Positions 18,792 to 29,074 of a stretch of 47,434 bases of DNA are shown here, one piece after another (within the stretch, counting starts at the first letter, position 1; every line of letters starts with the position of its first letter). A program made the translations under genes and the position numbers. The notes beneath the pieces are model-generated. The model did not search any database. It had not been told where the DNA came from and saw only the letters and a list, made by a program, of their open reading frames with translations. Source of the stretch: Paracoccaceae bacterium (GTDB lineage Bacteria; Pseudomonadota; Alphaproteobacteria; Rhodobacterales; Rhodobacteraceae); the NCBI GenBank assembly GCA_021648025.1, contig JAKITO010000026.1, forward strand, positions 1 through 47,434, in the 5' to 3' direction.

Positions 18792-19445
18792 ATGGAATCG
18801 CCCTTGATACAATTATTGGTTTTGGCAGGCATTGCCATCTTTCTGATCCTGCGTTTGAAAAATGTGCTTGGCACCCGAGACGGCTTTGAAAAACCGCCGG
18901 TTCCTCAGCCATCCCGTAAGAGCCGGCCTGAATTTGAGGTGATTGAAGGCGGGCCTGATCTGGATATTACCGACCATGTGGCCGAAGATAGCCCACAGGC
19001 CCAGGCGCTTGCGTCGATGAAGCGGATCGAGCCGTCATTTTCGGTCACGGATTTTGTTCAGGGCGCACGCGGTGCCTATGAAATGATCCTGATGGGATTT
19101 GAACGCGGCGAATTGGATCAAATCCAGCCATATCTGGCCGAAGATGTATTTGAGGCTTTTGTCGATGTGGTCTCTGCCCGCGAGGACGAAGGCCTGACCA
19201 TCGAAGCAGAATTTGGTGGCGTACGCGAAACCACGATCTATGCGGTGAGTTTTGACAAAGACACCAACATGGCCGAAATTTCCATGCGGTTTGTGTGCGA
19301 ACTGACTTCGGTGGTACGCGACAGAGGCGGCGATATTATCGAAGGGAAAGTCGGTAAAAGCAAAAAGCAGAAAGACATCTGGACCTTTGCCCGCGTCATG
19401 GGCGAGGATGACCCGAACTGGTTGCTTGTCGCCACGGACGCATGA
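18792..19445 (+). CDS. Tim44/TimA-domain membrane-anchored protein
   Basis: 217 residues: one N-terminal membrane segment (about 4-22, LIQLLVLAGIAIFLILRL), a charged linker, and a Tim44-like domain (about 75-215) with FVQGARGAYEMILMGFERG and LxPYLAEDVFEAF. In mitochondria Tim44 recruits Hsp70 to the import channel; bacterial homologues are membrane-tethered proteins of unsettled role. The neighbours secB on one side and mltA on the other are the usual alphaproteobacterial context. Its stop overlaps the mltA ATG. Confidence 0.88.
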   Translation: MESPLIQLLVLAGIAIFLILRLKNVLGTRDGFEKPPVPQPSRKSRPEFEVIEGGPDLDITDHVAEDSPQAQALASMKRIEPSFSVTDFVQGARGAYEMILMGFERGELDQIQPYLAEDVFEAFVDVVSAREDEGLTIEAEFGGVRETTIYAVSFDKDTNMAEISMRFVCELTSVVRDRGGDIIEGKVGKSKKQKDIWTFARVMGEDDPNWLLVATDA

Positions 19446-20485
19446 TTGCGGCGCTACGCCCCTTGCTGTTGGCGGGTTGCCTGATGGTGGGTGCGGGCGC
19501 CGGCGCACAAGTAACACACGAAATTGTCGGGTTTTCCGATCTGGACGGTTGGGAAAAAGATGACCACGCCGCCGCCCTTTCGGTTTTTGTCAGTACTTGC
19601 AAGGATATGGACGAACCGGATTGGCGTAATCTGTGTGCAGTCGCCAAAGATCAGGCCCCCGATAACGCCGCCGATAACGCGCGGGCGTTTTTCGAATTGT
19701 TCTTTCGCCCGGTGGTGATTCGTGACGGCAAAGACGCGATGTTCACCGGCTATTTTGAACCCGAACTGGATGGTGCCCGCAGTCCCGGCGGCCCTTACCG
19801 ATATCCGGTCTACAAAATGCCACCCGAGGCACGGGGCGGGCAATGGTTGTCCCGGGGCGATATTCTGAATTCGGGGGTGATGCAGGGGCGCGGGTTGGAA
19901 ATTGCCTGGGTCGATGACTCGGTCGAACTGTTTTTTCTGCAAATTCAAGGATCCGGGCGGATACGGATGCCCGATGGTGGCACGGTCCGCGTCGGTTATG
20001 GCGGCGCAAATGGGCATGATTACCGTTCAATTGGCACCGAATTGGTGCGGCGTGGCATTTACAACGCCCATCAGGTCAGCGCGCAGGTGATCAAGAACTG
20101 GGTACGGCGAAACCCATCTGCCGGGCGGGAATTGTTGTTGCACAACCCGTCTTATGTGTTTTTTCGTGAATTGCGTAACCTTGCGGGTGATCTTGGGCCG
20201 TTGGGGGCGATGAACCGGTCGATTACGGCCCTGCGTTCGGTTGCGGTGGATCCGAAATATACCCCGCTGGGTGCGCCGGTCTGGGTGGAAAAGGACGGCA
20301 AGGGCAAGATGCGGCGTTTGATGATCGCGCAAGACACCGGGTCGGCGATCAAAGGCGCGCAAAGGGCGGATATATTTTTTGGCACTGGTGACGGGGCCGG
20401 CAAGGCGGCCGGGCAATTGCGCGATCCGGGGCGGATGGTGGTTTTGATGCCGATCCAACGGGCGTATGCCCTGTTGTCGGAATAA
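19442..20485 (+). CDS. mltA: Membrane-bound lytic murein transglycosylase A
   Basis: MltA cleaves the MurNAc-GlcNAc bond of peptidoglycan forming 1,6-anhydro-MurNAc. The 347-residue protein has a short hydrophobic export signal (about 1-22, containing LLAGCL), the MltA domain (about 100-250; FTGYFEPELDG, PDGGTVRVGYGGANGHDYRSIG), and the C-terminal 3D domain with catalytic aspartates (AQDTGSAIKGAQRADIFFGTG). The cysteine in the signal is compatible with, but does not prove, lipoprotein processing. Coupled to the Tim44-like gene by ATGA overlap. Confidence 0.95.
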   Translation: MIAALRPLLLAGCLMVGAGAGAQVTHEIVGFSDLDGWEKDDHAAALSVFVSTCKDMDEPDWRNLCAVAKDQAPDNAADNARAFFELFFRPVVIRDGKDAMFTGYFEPELDGARSPGGPYRYPVYKMPPEARGGQWLSRGDILNSGVMQGRGLEIAWVDDSVELFFLQIQGSGRIRMPDGGTVRVGYGGANGHDYRSIGTELVRRGIYNAHQVSAQVIKNWVRRNPSAGRELLLHNPSYVFFRELRNLAGDLGPLGAMNRSITALRSVAVDPKYTPLGAPVWVEKDGKGKMRRLMIAQDTGSAIKGAQRADIFFGTGDGAGKAAGQLRDPGRMVVLMPIQRAYALLSE

Positions 20486-20488
20486 ACC

Positions 20489-21070
20489 ATGGTGCGGCGT
20501 CGTCTGACCAAGGAAGAGACTGAGCTGTGGCATCTTGTGGCCGAACAGACAAAGCGGATGCATCCAGGCAAGTCCGTGCCCCTGCCAATGCCCAAACCAA
20601 CGCCAAAAAAGGCAATTTCGCCCAGGTTTGAGCCGTTTATTGTCGGTAGTACGGTGCCAAACAGACCTTTGTCGCATGATCTTAAACCCAGCCTGGTTGA
20701 CCATCTTCTTAGTGCGCCACTGCAAATGGACCGCAAGGCGTTTGGGCGGATGAAGCGCGGAAAATTGCGGCCAGAGGCGCGTCTTGACCTGCATGGGATG
20801 ACCATGAACCGCGCCCATCCGTCCCTGGTACAGTTTATCCTGTCGGCGCAGGCCTCAGGCAAACGGTTGGTTCTGGTGATCACCGGCAAAGGCAAACCGG
20901 CGGATCAGCCGGGGCCAATTCCGGTGCCGCACGGGGTGCTGAAAAACCAGGTGCCGCATTGGTTGTCGATCCCGCCTTGCGCGCAGGCCGTACTGCAAAT
21001 TTCTCCGGCGCACATCAGTCATGGCGGGGGTGGTGCGCTGTATGTCTATCTCAGGCGCGGGCGCGGCTGA
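20489..21070 (+). CDS. Smr-domain protein
   Basis: 193 residues. The N-terminal half (about 1-90) is basic and unstructured-looking. The C-terminal Smr domain (about 100-193) has LDLHGMTMNRAH and LVLVITGKGK, the LDxHG and TGxG motifs of the family. Smr domains are nucleases or nucleic-acid binding modules, best known from MutS2, but stand-alone bacterial ones are mostly uncharacterised. It starts 3 bases after mltA and overlaps the convergent MFS gene by 20 bases. Confidence 0.92.
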   Translation: MVRRRLTKEETELWHLVAEQTKRMHPGKSVPLPMPKPTPKKAISPRFEPFIVGSTVPNRPLSHDLKPSLVDHLLSAPLQMDRKAFGRMKRGKLRPEARLDLHGMTMNRAHPSLVQFILSAQASGKRLVLVITGKGKPADQPGPIPVPHGVLKNQVPHWLSIPPCAQAVLQISPAHISHGGGGALYVYLRRGRG

Positions 21071-22274
21071 TGCCAATGAACATCAAGGCGGTGGTCAGCA
21101 GGAAATAGGCCGCGATCCAGATAAATTGTGTCTCTAACCCAACACCCAGATCAATAAGCAACCCGGTAATACCCGGGCCAATCGCCGACCCCAGAACCAT
21201 GACGGCAGCGATCATTGCCTTGATCGCGCCGATATTGGCGGTGCCGTAATATTCGGCCCAGAACGCATTGGGCAAGGTGCTGTTACCCCCTGATGTCAAC
21301 GCCATGAACAGGAAACCGATGAATACAGCCAACGGGCCGGTGGCGTATGAGAACACCAGAAAGGACAAGACCAACGGCAGTTGGTAATAGGGCAACAACC
21401 GGGTCGCACCAAATTTGTCCAATGCCCAGCCGGATCCGATCAACGCGACAATTGCCATGCCGGTATAGACCGGAAAGAACGCCACCAGTTCCACATGCGC
21501 CCAGCCTTTGATCTCGGCCAGATGCACCTGATGGAAAAAGAACGCGGTGTGAAATGCCGATGGCCCCAATAACGCCGGAACCATGAACCAGAACAAAGGA
21601 TGACGCAGCACCTGAGCCCGCGTCCAATGCCGCCCGCCCAATCCGGTACTGCTGGTGCTTTTTGCCATGCTCTGCGGTGTGCGTTCCTGCGACAACAGCC
21701 GCATCAAAACCGGCACCCCCATCAACGCAATTATTGCGGCGACCCACCAAAGCAAACGCCAATCAACCACACCAAGGATCGCCACAAAGGTTATCGGCAA
21801 CGCCGCCTCGCCCAATGCCATACCAAGCGTTGCAATCGACAAGGCCCGCCCCCTTGTGGCGACAAACCAGCGGCTCATGGCGACCACGGCGATGTGGCTG
21901 CTCATGCCCTGGCCAAACAGGCGCAACATGAACACCACAAATGGCAACGCCCAAACCCATGTATTGACGGCCATCGCCGCACAGGCCACCGCCAGCCCGA
22001 CCAGAATGACCGGCCCAATGGTGCGCACCCGAAAGATATCGGTCATGGCCCCGGCCCAGATCATCACAACCGCCGAAGCCATGGTGCCCAGCGAATAGAT
22101 GCCGCCCCATGTCCCGTGGCTTAGCCCGAATTCAGCCCGGATTTCCCCGGCAAAGATCGAGATGAAATATGTCTGGCCAAAGCTGGACATAAAGGTAAGA
22201 ACCCCGCCCGCCGCCAGCCAGCGCGCGTTTTGCGACAGGAACCGGGTGAATGTGGTGCTTTCTGGCTGCGTCAT
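21051..22274 (-). CDS. Major facilitator superfamily transporter
   Basis: 407 residues with about 12 hydrophobic segments and the MFS loop signature DIFRVRTIGPV after segment 2. The long central loop (about 195-225) divides two six-helix halves. No substrate can be named. It lies 12 bases downstream of hslU in the same direction, so it is probably read from the hslV promoter. Confidence 0.9.
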   Translation of the reverse strand: MTQPESTTFTRFLSQNARWLAAGGVLTFMSSFGQTYFISIFAGEIRAEFGLSHGTWGGIYSLGTMASAVVMIWAGAMTDIFRVRTIGPVILVGLAVACAAMAVNTWVWALPFVVFMLRLFGQGMSSHIAVVAMSRWFVATRGRALSIATLGMALGEAALPITFVAILGVVDWRLLWWVAAIIALMGVPVLMRLLSQERTPQSMAKSTSSTGLGGRHWTRAQVLRHPLFWFMVPALLGPSAFHTAFFFHQVHLAEIKGWAHVELVAFFPVYTGMAIVALIGSGWALDKFGATRLLPYYQLPLVLSFLVFSYATGPLAVFIGFLFMALTSGGNSTLPNAFWAEYYGTANIGAIKAMIAAVMVLGSAIGPGITGLLIDLGVGLETQFIWIAAYFLLTTALMFIGISRARA

Positions 22275-22286
22275 CAGCCCTCGGGT

Positions 22287-23594
22287 TTACAGGACATAGC
22301 GGCTGATGTCGGTGGACCGGGTCAGCTCTCCCAGATTGGCCTCGACAAAGTCTTCGTCCACGGTGATTTGATCGCCTGGACGGTCGGGGGCGGTAAACGA
22401 CAATTCCTCAAACACCCGTTCCATAACGGTATAAAGCCTGCGTGCGCCAATGTTTTCGACCGCCTGATTCACATCTGCGGCGATCTTGGCCAGGGCGGCG
22501 ATGCCACCTTTGGTAAAACAAACCGTCACCTCTTCGGTGCCCATCAACGCGGTATATTGCAAGGTCAGCGCATTGTCGGTTTCGGTCAGGATGCGCACAA
22601 AATCCTGTTCGGTCAGGGCGCGCAATTCCACCCGGATTGGCAGGCGCCCCTGCAATTCCGGCAGCAAATCTGACGGCTTGGCAATATGAAATGCGCCTGA
22701 GGCGATGAACAGGATATGGTCGGTTTTGACGGATCCGTGTTTGGTGCTTACTACAGTCCCTTCGATCAGTGGCAACAGGTCACGCTGCACGCCTTCGCGG
22801 GAAACATCGCCGCCGCGTGCATCGGACCGGGTACAGACCTTGTCGATCTCGTCCAGAAACACGATGCCGTTCTGTTCAACCGCTTCCAGCGCAATTTTAT
22901 TGACGGTTTCGTCATCCAGCAGCTTGTCAGCCTCTTCACTGATCAGAATTTCATAGCTTTCGGCCACCGTCATCTTGCGCCGCACTGTGCGCCCGCCAAA
23001 GGCTTTGCCGAACATGTCACCAAGGTTCAGCATGCCCATATTCGCACCAGGCTGGCCGGGGATATCAATCATCGACATCGGGTTTGAGGCATCGGCCATA
23101 TCAAGTTCGATCTCGGAATCATCCAATTCGCCTGATTTCAGCTTTCTGCGGAACATATCAAGGGTTGCCTCGCGGGCGTCCTCTCCGGCGATGGCGTGCA
23201 GAACCCGCAATTCGGCGGCTTTGCGGGCGTTGGCGTTGACCTCATCGCGCATGTGTTCGCGGGTCTGGCCGATGGCGATATCGACCAGATCGCGAATGAT
23301 CTGTTCGACATCGCGCCCGACATATCCGACTTCGGTGAACTTGGTCGCCTCGACCTTGATGAACGGCGCGCGGGCCAGTTTGGCCAACCGGCGGCTGATC
23401 TCGGTTTTGCCAACTCCGGTTGGGCCGATCATCAGGATGTTCTTGGGGTAAACTTCGTCGCGCAGGTCATCCGGCAGTTGTTTACGCCGCCAACGGTTAC
23501 GCAGCGCCACGGCAACGGCGCGTTTGGCGTCGTTCTGGCCGATGATGAACCGGTCAAGTTCCGAGACGATTTCACGCGGGGTAAGGTCGGTCAT
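22287..23594 (-). CDS. hslU: ATP-dependent protease ATPase subunit HslU
   Basis: HslU (ClpY) unfolds substrates and feeds them to the HslV peptidase. The 435-residue protein has the N-terminal [17 protein letters not shown], Walker [16 protein letters not shown] (about 57-71), the pore loop GYVGRDVE, Walker [14 protein letters not shown], sensor and C-terminal STDISRYVL, the tail that inserts into HslV. It is separated from hslV by a membrane-protein gene. Confidence 0.98.
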   Translation of the reverse strand: MTDLTPREIVSELDRFIIGQNDAKRAVAVALRNRWRRKQLPDDLRDEVYPKNILMIGPTGVGKTEISRRLAKLARAPFIKVEATKFTEVGYVGRDVEQIIRDLVDIAIGQTREHMRDEVNANARKAAELRVLHAIAGEDAREATLDMFRRKLKSGELDDSEIELDMADASNPMSMIDIPGQPGANMGMLNLGDMFGKAFGGRTVRRKMTVAESYEILISEEADKLLDDETVNKIALEAVEQNGIVFLDEIDKVCTRSDARGGDVSREGVQRDLLPLIEGTVVSTKHGSVKTDHILFIASGAFHIAKPSDLLPELQGRLPIRVELRALTEQDFVRILTETDNALTLQYTALMGTEEVTVCFTKGGIAALAKIAADVNQAVENIGARRLYTVMERVFEELSFTAPDRPGDQITVDEDFVEANLGELTRSTDISRYVL

Positions 23595-23608
23595 TGTAGG
23601 TTCCTAAA

Positions 23609-24670
23609 TCAGACAGATGGCGGCAGTTTTGACAGCGGTAAGAAAGGGATCATTTTCAGCAATATGGCCCGGATGCGTTCCCAGAACGCGCCAAGGAACA
23701 CAAGGCCAAAGCCAAGTGCAAGGATCGAGCTGGCCATGCCATTGCTTTCGAACATTGTGGTGGACAGGGCGACGACGTAACCGATGGCCGTGATCAGAAA
23801 AGACCGCCGGTCGATGACGATGGCGACAACGGCGAACAGCGCCAGAACCACCATTAATATCAGGTTAGAGCCTGTTCCGTCCTGATTCAGAAAGCTGAGA
23901 GCGATGGTATTGATCAAGGCGGGGGCGGCTACGATATGTAGCCAGAATCCGTTGGCAGACCGGCGGGTCACGCGGTGCGGATCGCTCATGTCGAACATCA
24001 TCGCGACGATGAAAACCGCCAGGCCCAGCGCCAGGGTGATCCAGGCAAACGGGCCACCGGCCGAGAGCAGGAACAAGGCCTCGAAACTGTCGGGGGTTCC
24101 GGCGGAAATGGCAGCCAAAAGGATGGCGATGATGAACAGCCCGATGGCGATCATTGCCAGGGCAAATGGCACCCGGAACCGCCACCAATAGATTAGCAAT
24201 GCAAGGGTGGACAGCATGAAGGGCCACGGCAGGCTGGAAAAATCCTCTTGCGCGATCATGAAAGGTTGGGATTCACGCGCGACAAATCCAAATGCAGCGT
24301 TACCGGCAAACAGGATCGACAGGGCAATTGCCGGGGCAATCATCCGGCGTTTGCGGATGAAGTATTCCGACAAAAGCCACAGTCCAACCGCGCCAATCCC
24401 GGCCATCGACATGGCCTGAGTGCGATAGTTCATAATCTCGGTTGCCATGGTCACGGCATTCACCGCCGCCCACCCGGTCGCCAGAATGATCAAACCGATG
24501 ACGATGAAAATTTCATTGAACCCTTTGAACAACTCAAACGGTTCATCCCCCGGTGCCAGGGATTCGCGCGCGCCACGTCGGCTATCGGCCAATCCGGTCA
24601 GCGAAACGGCCTGCGCTTCACTCAGGACGCCTGCCGCCACAGCAGCGCGAAGATCATCGCGTTCTATCAT
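23609..24670 (-). CDS. DUF2157-like polytopic membrane protein in the hslVU operon
   Basis: 353 residues. A soluble N-terminus (about 1-45, [24 protein letters not shown]) resembles the DUF2157 opening, then come about 9-10 hydrophobic segments. Function unknown. The ATG overlaps the hslV stop by 4 bases and the stop is 14 bases before hslU, so it is translationally coupled inside the protease operon. A link to membrane-stress proteolysis is a guess from position only. Confidence 0.85.
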   Translation of the reverse strand: MIERDDLRAAVAAGVLSEAQAVSLTGLADSRRGARESLAPGDEPFELFKGFNEIFIVIGLIILATGWAAVNAVTMATEIMNYRTQAMSMAGIGAVGLWLLSEYFIRKRRMIAPAIALSILFAGNAAFGFVARESQPFMIAQEDFSSLPWPFMLSTLALLIYWWRFRVPFALAMIAIGLFIIAILLAAISAGTPDSFEALFLLSAGGPFAWITLALGLAVFIVAMMFDMSDPHRVTRRSANGFWLHIVAAPALINTIALSFLNQDGTGSNLILMVVLALFAVVAIVIDRRSFLITAIGYVVALSTTMFESNGMASSILALGFGLVFLGAFWERIRAILLKMIPFLPLSKLPPSV

Positions 24671-25224
24671 GATTTAATGGTCTCTACGGTCAGGTTGCCG
24701 TTGGTATAGACACAGATATCGGCGGCAATCGCCATCGCCGCACGTGCCACCGCTTCGGCGTCCCGGTCGCTGTCCATCATTGCCCGCGCCGCCGCCAGGG
24801 CATAATTCCCGCCTGATCCAATCGCCGCCACATCATTCTCTGGCTCAAGAACATCACCCGCGCCGGTGATTACCAGCAATTCCTTGCCATCAGTGACAAT
24901 CAGCATCGCCTCAAGCTTTTGCAGATACTTGTCCGTGCGCCAATCTTTGGCCAGTTCAACACTCGCGCGGGCCAATTGCCCCGGTGTTGCCTCTAATTTC
25001 GCCTCAAGCCGCTCTAATAACGTGAACGCATCCGCCGTAGACCCGGCAAACCCGGCGATTATGTCAAACCCACCGGGCGACAGGCGGCGCACCTTGCGGG
25101 CGGTGCCTTTGATCACGGTTTGACCAAGCGACACCTGACCATCCCCGGCAATCACCACCTGTCCACCCTTTTTGACGCCAATGATGGTGGTTCCGTGCCA
25201 CCCGGGAAAATCACCGCTGCTCAT
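24667..25224 (-). CDS. hslV: ATP-dependent protease peptidase subunit HslV
   Basis: HslV (ClpQ) is the proteasome-like threonine peptidase of HslUV. The 185-residue protein begins with an 11-residue propeptide ([11 protein letters not shown]) followed by Thr12-Thr13, the catalytic N-terminus after processing, then [40 protein letters not shown] is also present. AAGGAG lies 9 bases ahead of the ATG and a heat-shock-type promoter further up. Confidence 0.98.
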   Translation of the reverse strand: MSSGDFPGWHGTTIIGVKKGGQVVIAGDGQVSLGQTVIKGTARKVRRLSPGGFDIIAGFAGSTADAFTLLERLEAKLEATPGQLARASVELAKDWRTDKYLQKLEAMLIVTDGKELLVITGAGDVLEPENDVAAIGSGGNYALAAARAMMDSDRDAEAVARAAMAIAADICVYTNGNLTVETIKS

Positions 25225-25253
25225 GTCAAAACGCTCCTTAAGTCATCGTTGTC

Positions 25254-25283
25254 TATATGGAGCGGCAGGGATTGGGGTACAAG
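25254..25283 (-). promoter_or_regulatory. sigma-32 (RpoH)-type promoter of hslV operon
   Basis: Read leftward: CTTGTAC (25283-25277), 14-base spacer, CTCCATATA (25262-25254). The consensus is CTTGAAA-N13-15-CCCCATNTA; the -10 part matches 8 of 9 and the -35 part 5 of 7. It lies 30 bases before the hslV start, as expected for a heat-shock protease. Confidence 0.65.
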
Positions 25284-25288
25284 TGCCA

Positions 25289-25315
25289 CAAAAAGGCGCC
25301 CCGTATGGGACGCCT
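25289..25315 (-). terminator. intrinsic terminator after trxA
   Basis: On the minus strand a hairpin with arms AGGCGTCCC and GGGGCGCCT (one internal mismatch, loop ATAC) is followed by TTTTTG. It is 23 bases after the trxA stop and closes the leftward divL-to-trxA gene run before the hslV promoter. Confidence 0.75.
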
Positions 25316-25337
25316 GATTGCTAAACCCAAATGTGGA

Positions 25338-25658
25338 TCAGATGGCTTCGTCTATCCAGCTTTGCAAAGTGGCCTTGGGGGCAGCACCCGAACGATTGGA
25401 AACAACTTCGCCATCCTTGAAGATGAACAAGGCCGGAATGCCCCGAACACCCATCGCCGCGGCGGCTTCGGGGTTGGTGTCGACGTCCACCTTGGCGATT
25501 TTGATCTTGCCTTTGTACTCGGCGGCAATCTCTTCCAACGCCGGGCCGATCTGTTTGCAAGGCCCGCACCACTCGGCCCAGAAATCCACCACAACGGGGA
25601 TATCGGAATTCTTGACTTCTTCGTCAAAGGTGGCATCGGTTACGGCAACGGTGGACAT
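25338..25658 (-). CDS. trxA: Thioredoxin
   Basis: General protein disulfide reductase. The start is the ATG at 25658 ([15 protein letters not shown]), with GGAG 7 bases ahead; a TTG two codons upstream is less likely. 106 residues, thioredoxin fold with active site WCGPC (Cys31 and Cys34), VVVDFWAEW before it and the cis-proline segment RGIPALFIF. It is the last gene of the addB-addA-trxA run. Confidence 0.97.
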   Translation of the reverse strand: MSTVAVTDATFDEEVKNSDIPVVVDFWAEWCGPCKQIGPALEEIAAEYKGKIKIAKVDVDTNPEAAAAMGVRGIPALFIFKDGEVVSNRSGAAPKATLQSWIDEAI

Positions 25659-25696
25659 ATTCAAACTCCGGAATTTGGATTGAGGTTGGCATGAAC

Positions 25697-28600
25697 CTAA
25701 GAACGCCGGGCGTTGACGTCAAGATGGGACGACCGTTCAAGCGCCCCAATCACAAGATCGTAGGGCAGAGGCATAAGCCGGGCCTCTTTGGTCCACAAAA
25801 TGGCGACTTCTACCCGCCGGTCCGGGTAAACTTGGGTTAATGCCGTCGCATAAGCCCCCATTTGGCGAAGCAATCCGTCGGGGCAATCCGTGGGGTGCCT
25901 TGGGACGGTTGCATTGGTTTTGAAATCAATCGCCAGAACATGATCGTCGCTGACCAACAGGCGGTCAACAACGCCGTACATTTTACGATCTCCAAGGTGG
26001 GCGGTGATCGGCACCTCGCTTAATGATCCGGCGACAAATACATCGGCCAGCTCCGGGTCTGTCAGAACCTTGCTGACTTCGCCAAGTATTTCTGCCCTTT
26101 GGTCCTGCTTGATGTTGGAAAGAATATTCAAAGCCGCGGCAGGCCATTCCGCTGGCTCTAACAAAGGCAGCAATTCCAGCAATAAATGCACATGAGTTCC
26201 GCGCATCTTGGCGGCCCCTTCGTCCAACCCATGGTCCGAGCCAAGCGCCTTTGCCCCACCCAAATCGGATGGGTTAAACACCTGTGGTATCTCGTTCGAT
26301 GGCGGCGCGGGAATTGAAAACAACTCTGGCAAATCGGGCTTTGGTTGATCGGCGTCCGGCATGACCTGCAACTTGGGCGCATACCAATCACCATGGTCCA
26401 GCCGTGAAATTGCCTGTCCACCTTCATTGGTCAACACCGCATTTTCGCTGATCATCACGGCCTCTACATACTGATACCAACTATCCCCGCCTTTATCCAA
26501 ATCCCCGGCGGCAGCGATGATAAGCCACTTTTCAGCTCTTGTCAGAGCCACATAAAGCAAACGCATCCGTTCATTCATCTGTTTGGCGCGGGTCGCATCG
26601 CGGGCCTTGATCAACGTGCCTGGCATCATGTCGGCAGTGGTACGCCAAAGCGGTTTGCCATCGGCCAACATTATCTCGTCGGGGTTTGGCGCGCGCCGGG
26701 GGCCGGTATCAGGCAGGATCACGATGGGTGATTCCAGGCCCTTGGCGCCATGCACTGTCATCACCCGCACCAAATTTCCGGCACTGCCAACCTGTCGCTT
26801 GATCTCAAGATCATCGGTCTGCATCCAAACCAGAAACCCCGTCAAACTCGGCACTTCTGCGCGTTCATAGGCCAGGGCCTGCGACAGCAACGCATTAATT
26901 CCATCCTCGGCCTCCATCCCCAATCGGCCCAGCAGGTTTCGCCGCCCGTCATGGCGCGTCAGAATGCGTTCGATCAGATCGTAAGGGCGCAGAAAATCGG
27001 TCTGGCCGCGCAGATCGTTCAGCAAGGTCATGGTTTCAGGGAATTCATCGGCGCGCGCCCGCAACGCCTGCCACAAAAACGGAACCTCACGGCGATGGGC
27101 AAGGTCGAACAGCGCCTGCTCATCCCACCCCAAAAGCGGGGATTTCAGCACAATCGCCAAGGCAAGGCAATCCTCTGGCGTCGCCAGAAAGTTCAGCAAT
27201 GCCGCCAGATCCTTGACCGCCAGTTCAGCCCCGACCTTCAGCCGGTCAGCCCCGGCAATCGGCAGATCGGCATTCTTGCAGGCGCGAATAATCTCGGCAA
27301 AAAGATCGGACCGGCGTTGCACAAGGATCAGAAAATCCCCGGCTTTTACCGGGCGGCGCAGCACCTTTCCTTTCTCGGGCCCGTCGATGGGAATGGTTTC
27401 CTGATCGTCGATCATCCGTTTGATTCCGGCGGCGATATTCTGCGCCAGAATGACGGTGTGATGCAACGCTCCGGGGCGATCCACCGGATCGGTCCAGACC
27501 CGGTCATCGCGGTCATCGACCTTTTCCACTACGGGCCACAGATCGACCCGCCCCGGCAGATCGGACTTAAAGGCGATGTGTTGGCCATCGCCAAATCCGG
27601 CCTCACTCTGGCCGTCAAAGACCAGATCGACCAACCGTAGAATAATCTGAGACGACCGGAATGAATAATCCAGCGTCAGGTTTTCCAACCGCCCGTCCAA
27701 CCGCCCGGAAAACTCGGCTTGCATCTGGTCAAACGCCTGCGGATCAGCCCCCTGAAAGGAATAAATCGACTGTTTCTTGTCGCCAACCACAAAAATCGTA
27801 CGCTCTTTGTCGCCGCGCGCACCAACTCCGCTGGTGAATTCCTGCGCCAGTTTTTCGATCACATCCCATTGCGCCGGGCTGGTGTCCTGGGCTTCGTCCA
27901 CCAGAATATGATCAATCCCGCCGTCCAGCCGATACAACACCCAGGCTGCCACGCCGGGGTCATTCAGCAACTGTCGGGCCTTGTGGATCAGATCATCAAA
28001 ATCAAGCCATCCGCGTTGTTGTTTGCGCCGTTCATATTCCGGCAGGAAGGCGGCGGCAAATCTGTGCAATATTTGCGATTTGGCGACTGCGGCCATTGCA
28101 AATTCAGATTCCCGCGCCTGTGCTATGCGGTTCATGAACCCATGAAATGGCTCTAATAAGGGGCCAAATGCTTTACCCGCATTTTTTGTTGGAACGCTTT
28201 TGGTCTTCGCCCCGGCCAAGTAAGTACCAGATTTTGAGAATAGAAATACAGCGTAACATCGGTTCAAAGCGTCCATGTCGGGCGCTTTCCAATCAATTGA
28301 TGCCAGGGCATCCGACAGTTTGACCATGGTCGATGATTGTTGCCGCAATATCGGAACGGCCTCGGCAATCAGCGCGGCCTCGGACCCATCAAAGGCGATT
28401 GTTATCGGCAGGCCCGGCCCGGCATTGGGCGGCAGGCCAAACAGGTCCAAAAGTGTTTCGCGGCTAAGTGGGTTGGCAAAAGCCGTGCGGTTCTGGGTGA
28501 TGGCGCGGGTGAGTTTGCTGAAATCACTGTCGGTGATGAACTTTGCGACCATCGTGATCAGGTTTGCCTGTGGCCCATCGGCAAAATCCTCGACAATATC

Positions 28601-29074
28601 GGCCCGCAACAGCGTGGCAGCGCGGTCTTCCATCTCGCTGAATTGCGGGCTTATCCGTGCCTCAAGCGGGAAACGACGCAAAAGTGCGGCGCAGAATGAA
28701 TGGATGGTCTGGATTTTCAACCCACCGGGGGTTTCCAGCGCGCGGGCAAACAGGGTGCGAGCATTGGCCAGAAACTGTGCATTCAGATCGGATTCAGACC
28801 CTAATTCCCGTAAATCAACGATCAACCTATCGTCTGGCAGCATCGCCCATTTGCCCAGCCGTTCAAACAACCGGTTCTGCATTTCGCTGGCGGCAGCCTT
28901 GGTATAGGTCAGGCACAGAATGTGCTGAGGCTCAACTCCGTCCAGCAACAGGCGCGCCACCCGGTCGGTCAACACCCGGGTTTTGCCCGATCCGGCGTTG
29001 GCCGCAAGCCAGGTTGATGTATCCGGCCGGGCCGCCTGAATTTGACGTTCCGTGGCCTCATTGCGCGCGGTCAC
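25697..29074 (-). CDS. addA: Double-strand break repair helicase-nuclease AddA
   Basis: AddA is the UvrD-like 3'-5' helicase with RecB-type nuclease that, with AddB, resects double-strand breaks for RecA. The start is the GTG at 29074, overlapping the addB stop as GTGA; an ATG at 29113 would overlap addB by 43 bases. About 1125 residues: Walker [14 protein letters not shown] near the N-terminus, [15 protein letters not shown] (motif II), [14 protein letters not shown] (motif III), [11 protein letters not shown], and the C-terminal nuclease motif VLAIDFKTN. Confidence 0.97.
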   Translation of the reverse strand: MTARNEATERQIQAARPDTSTWLAANAGSGKTRVLTDRVARLLLDGVEPQHILCLTYTKAAASEMQNRLFERLGKWAMLPDDRLIVDLRELGSESDLNAQFLANARTLFARALETPGGLKIQTIHSFCAALLRRFPLEARISPQFSEMEDRAATLLRADIVEDFADGPQANLITMVAKFITDSDFSKLTRAITQNRTAFANPLSRETLLDLFGLPPNAGPGLPITIAFDGSEAALIAEAVPILRQQSSTMVKLSDALASIDWKAPDMDALNRCYAVFLFSKSGTYLAGAKTKSVPTKNAGKAFGPLLEPFHGFMNRIAQARESEFAMAAVAKSQILHRFAAAFLPEYERRKQQRGWLDFDDLIHKARQLLNDPGVAAWVLYRLDGGIDHILVDEAQDTSPAQWDVIEKLAQEFTSGVGARGDKERTIFVVGDKKQSIYSFQGADPQAFDQMQAEFSGRLDGRLENLTLDYSFRSSQIILRLVDLVFDGQSEAGFGDGQHIAFKSDLPGRVDLWPVVEKVDDRDDRVWTDPVDRPGALHHTVILAQNIAAGIKRMIDDQETIPIDGPEKGKVLRRPVKAGDFLILVQRRSDLFAEIIRACKNADLPIAGADRLKVGAELAVKDLAALLNFLATPEDCLALAIVLKSPLLGWDEQALFDLAHRREVPFLWQALRARADEFPETMTLLNDLRGQTDFLRPYDLIERILTRHDGRRNLLGRLGMEAEDGINALLSQALAYERAEVPSLTGFLVWMQTDDLEIKRQVGSAGNLVRVMTVHGAKGLESPIVILPDTGPRRAPNPDEIMLADGKPLWRTTADMMPGTLIKARDATRAKQMNERMRLLYVALTRAEKWLIIAAAGDLDKGGDSWYQYVEAVMISENAVLTNEGGQAISRLDHGDWYAPKLQVMPDADQPKPDLPELFSIPAPPSNEIPQVFNPSDLGGAKALGSDHGLDEGAAKMRGTHVHLLLELLPLLEPAEWPAAALNILSNIKQDQRAEILGEVSKVLTDPELADVFVAGSLSEVPITAHLGDRKMYGVVDRLLVSDDHVLAIDFKTNATVPRHPTDCPDGLLRQMGAYATALTQVYPDRRVEVAILWTKEARLMPLPYDLVIGALERSSHLDVNARRS

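Noticed and set aside
20027..20895. Long minus-strand frames (263 and 247 codons) opposite mltA and the Smr gene
   Set aside because: Two overlapping frames of Arg/Pro-rich composition opposite clear MltA and Smr motifs; shadows.
26750..27640. 296-codon plus-strand frame inside addA
   Set aside because: Antisense to conserved helicase motifs; composition (Gln, Pro, Arg-rich) is that of a shadow frame.
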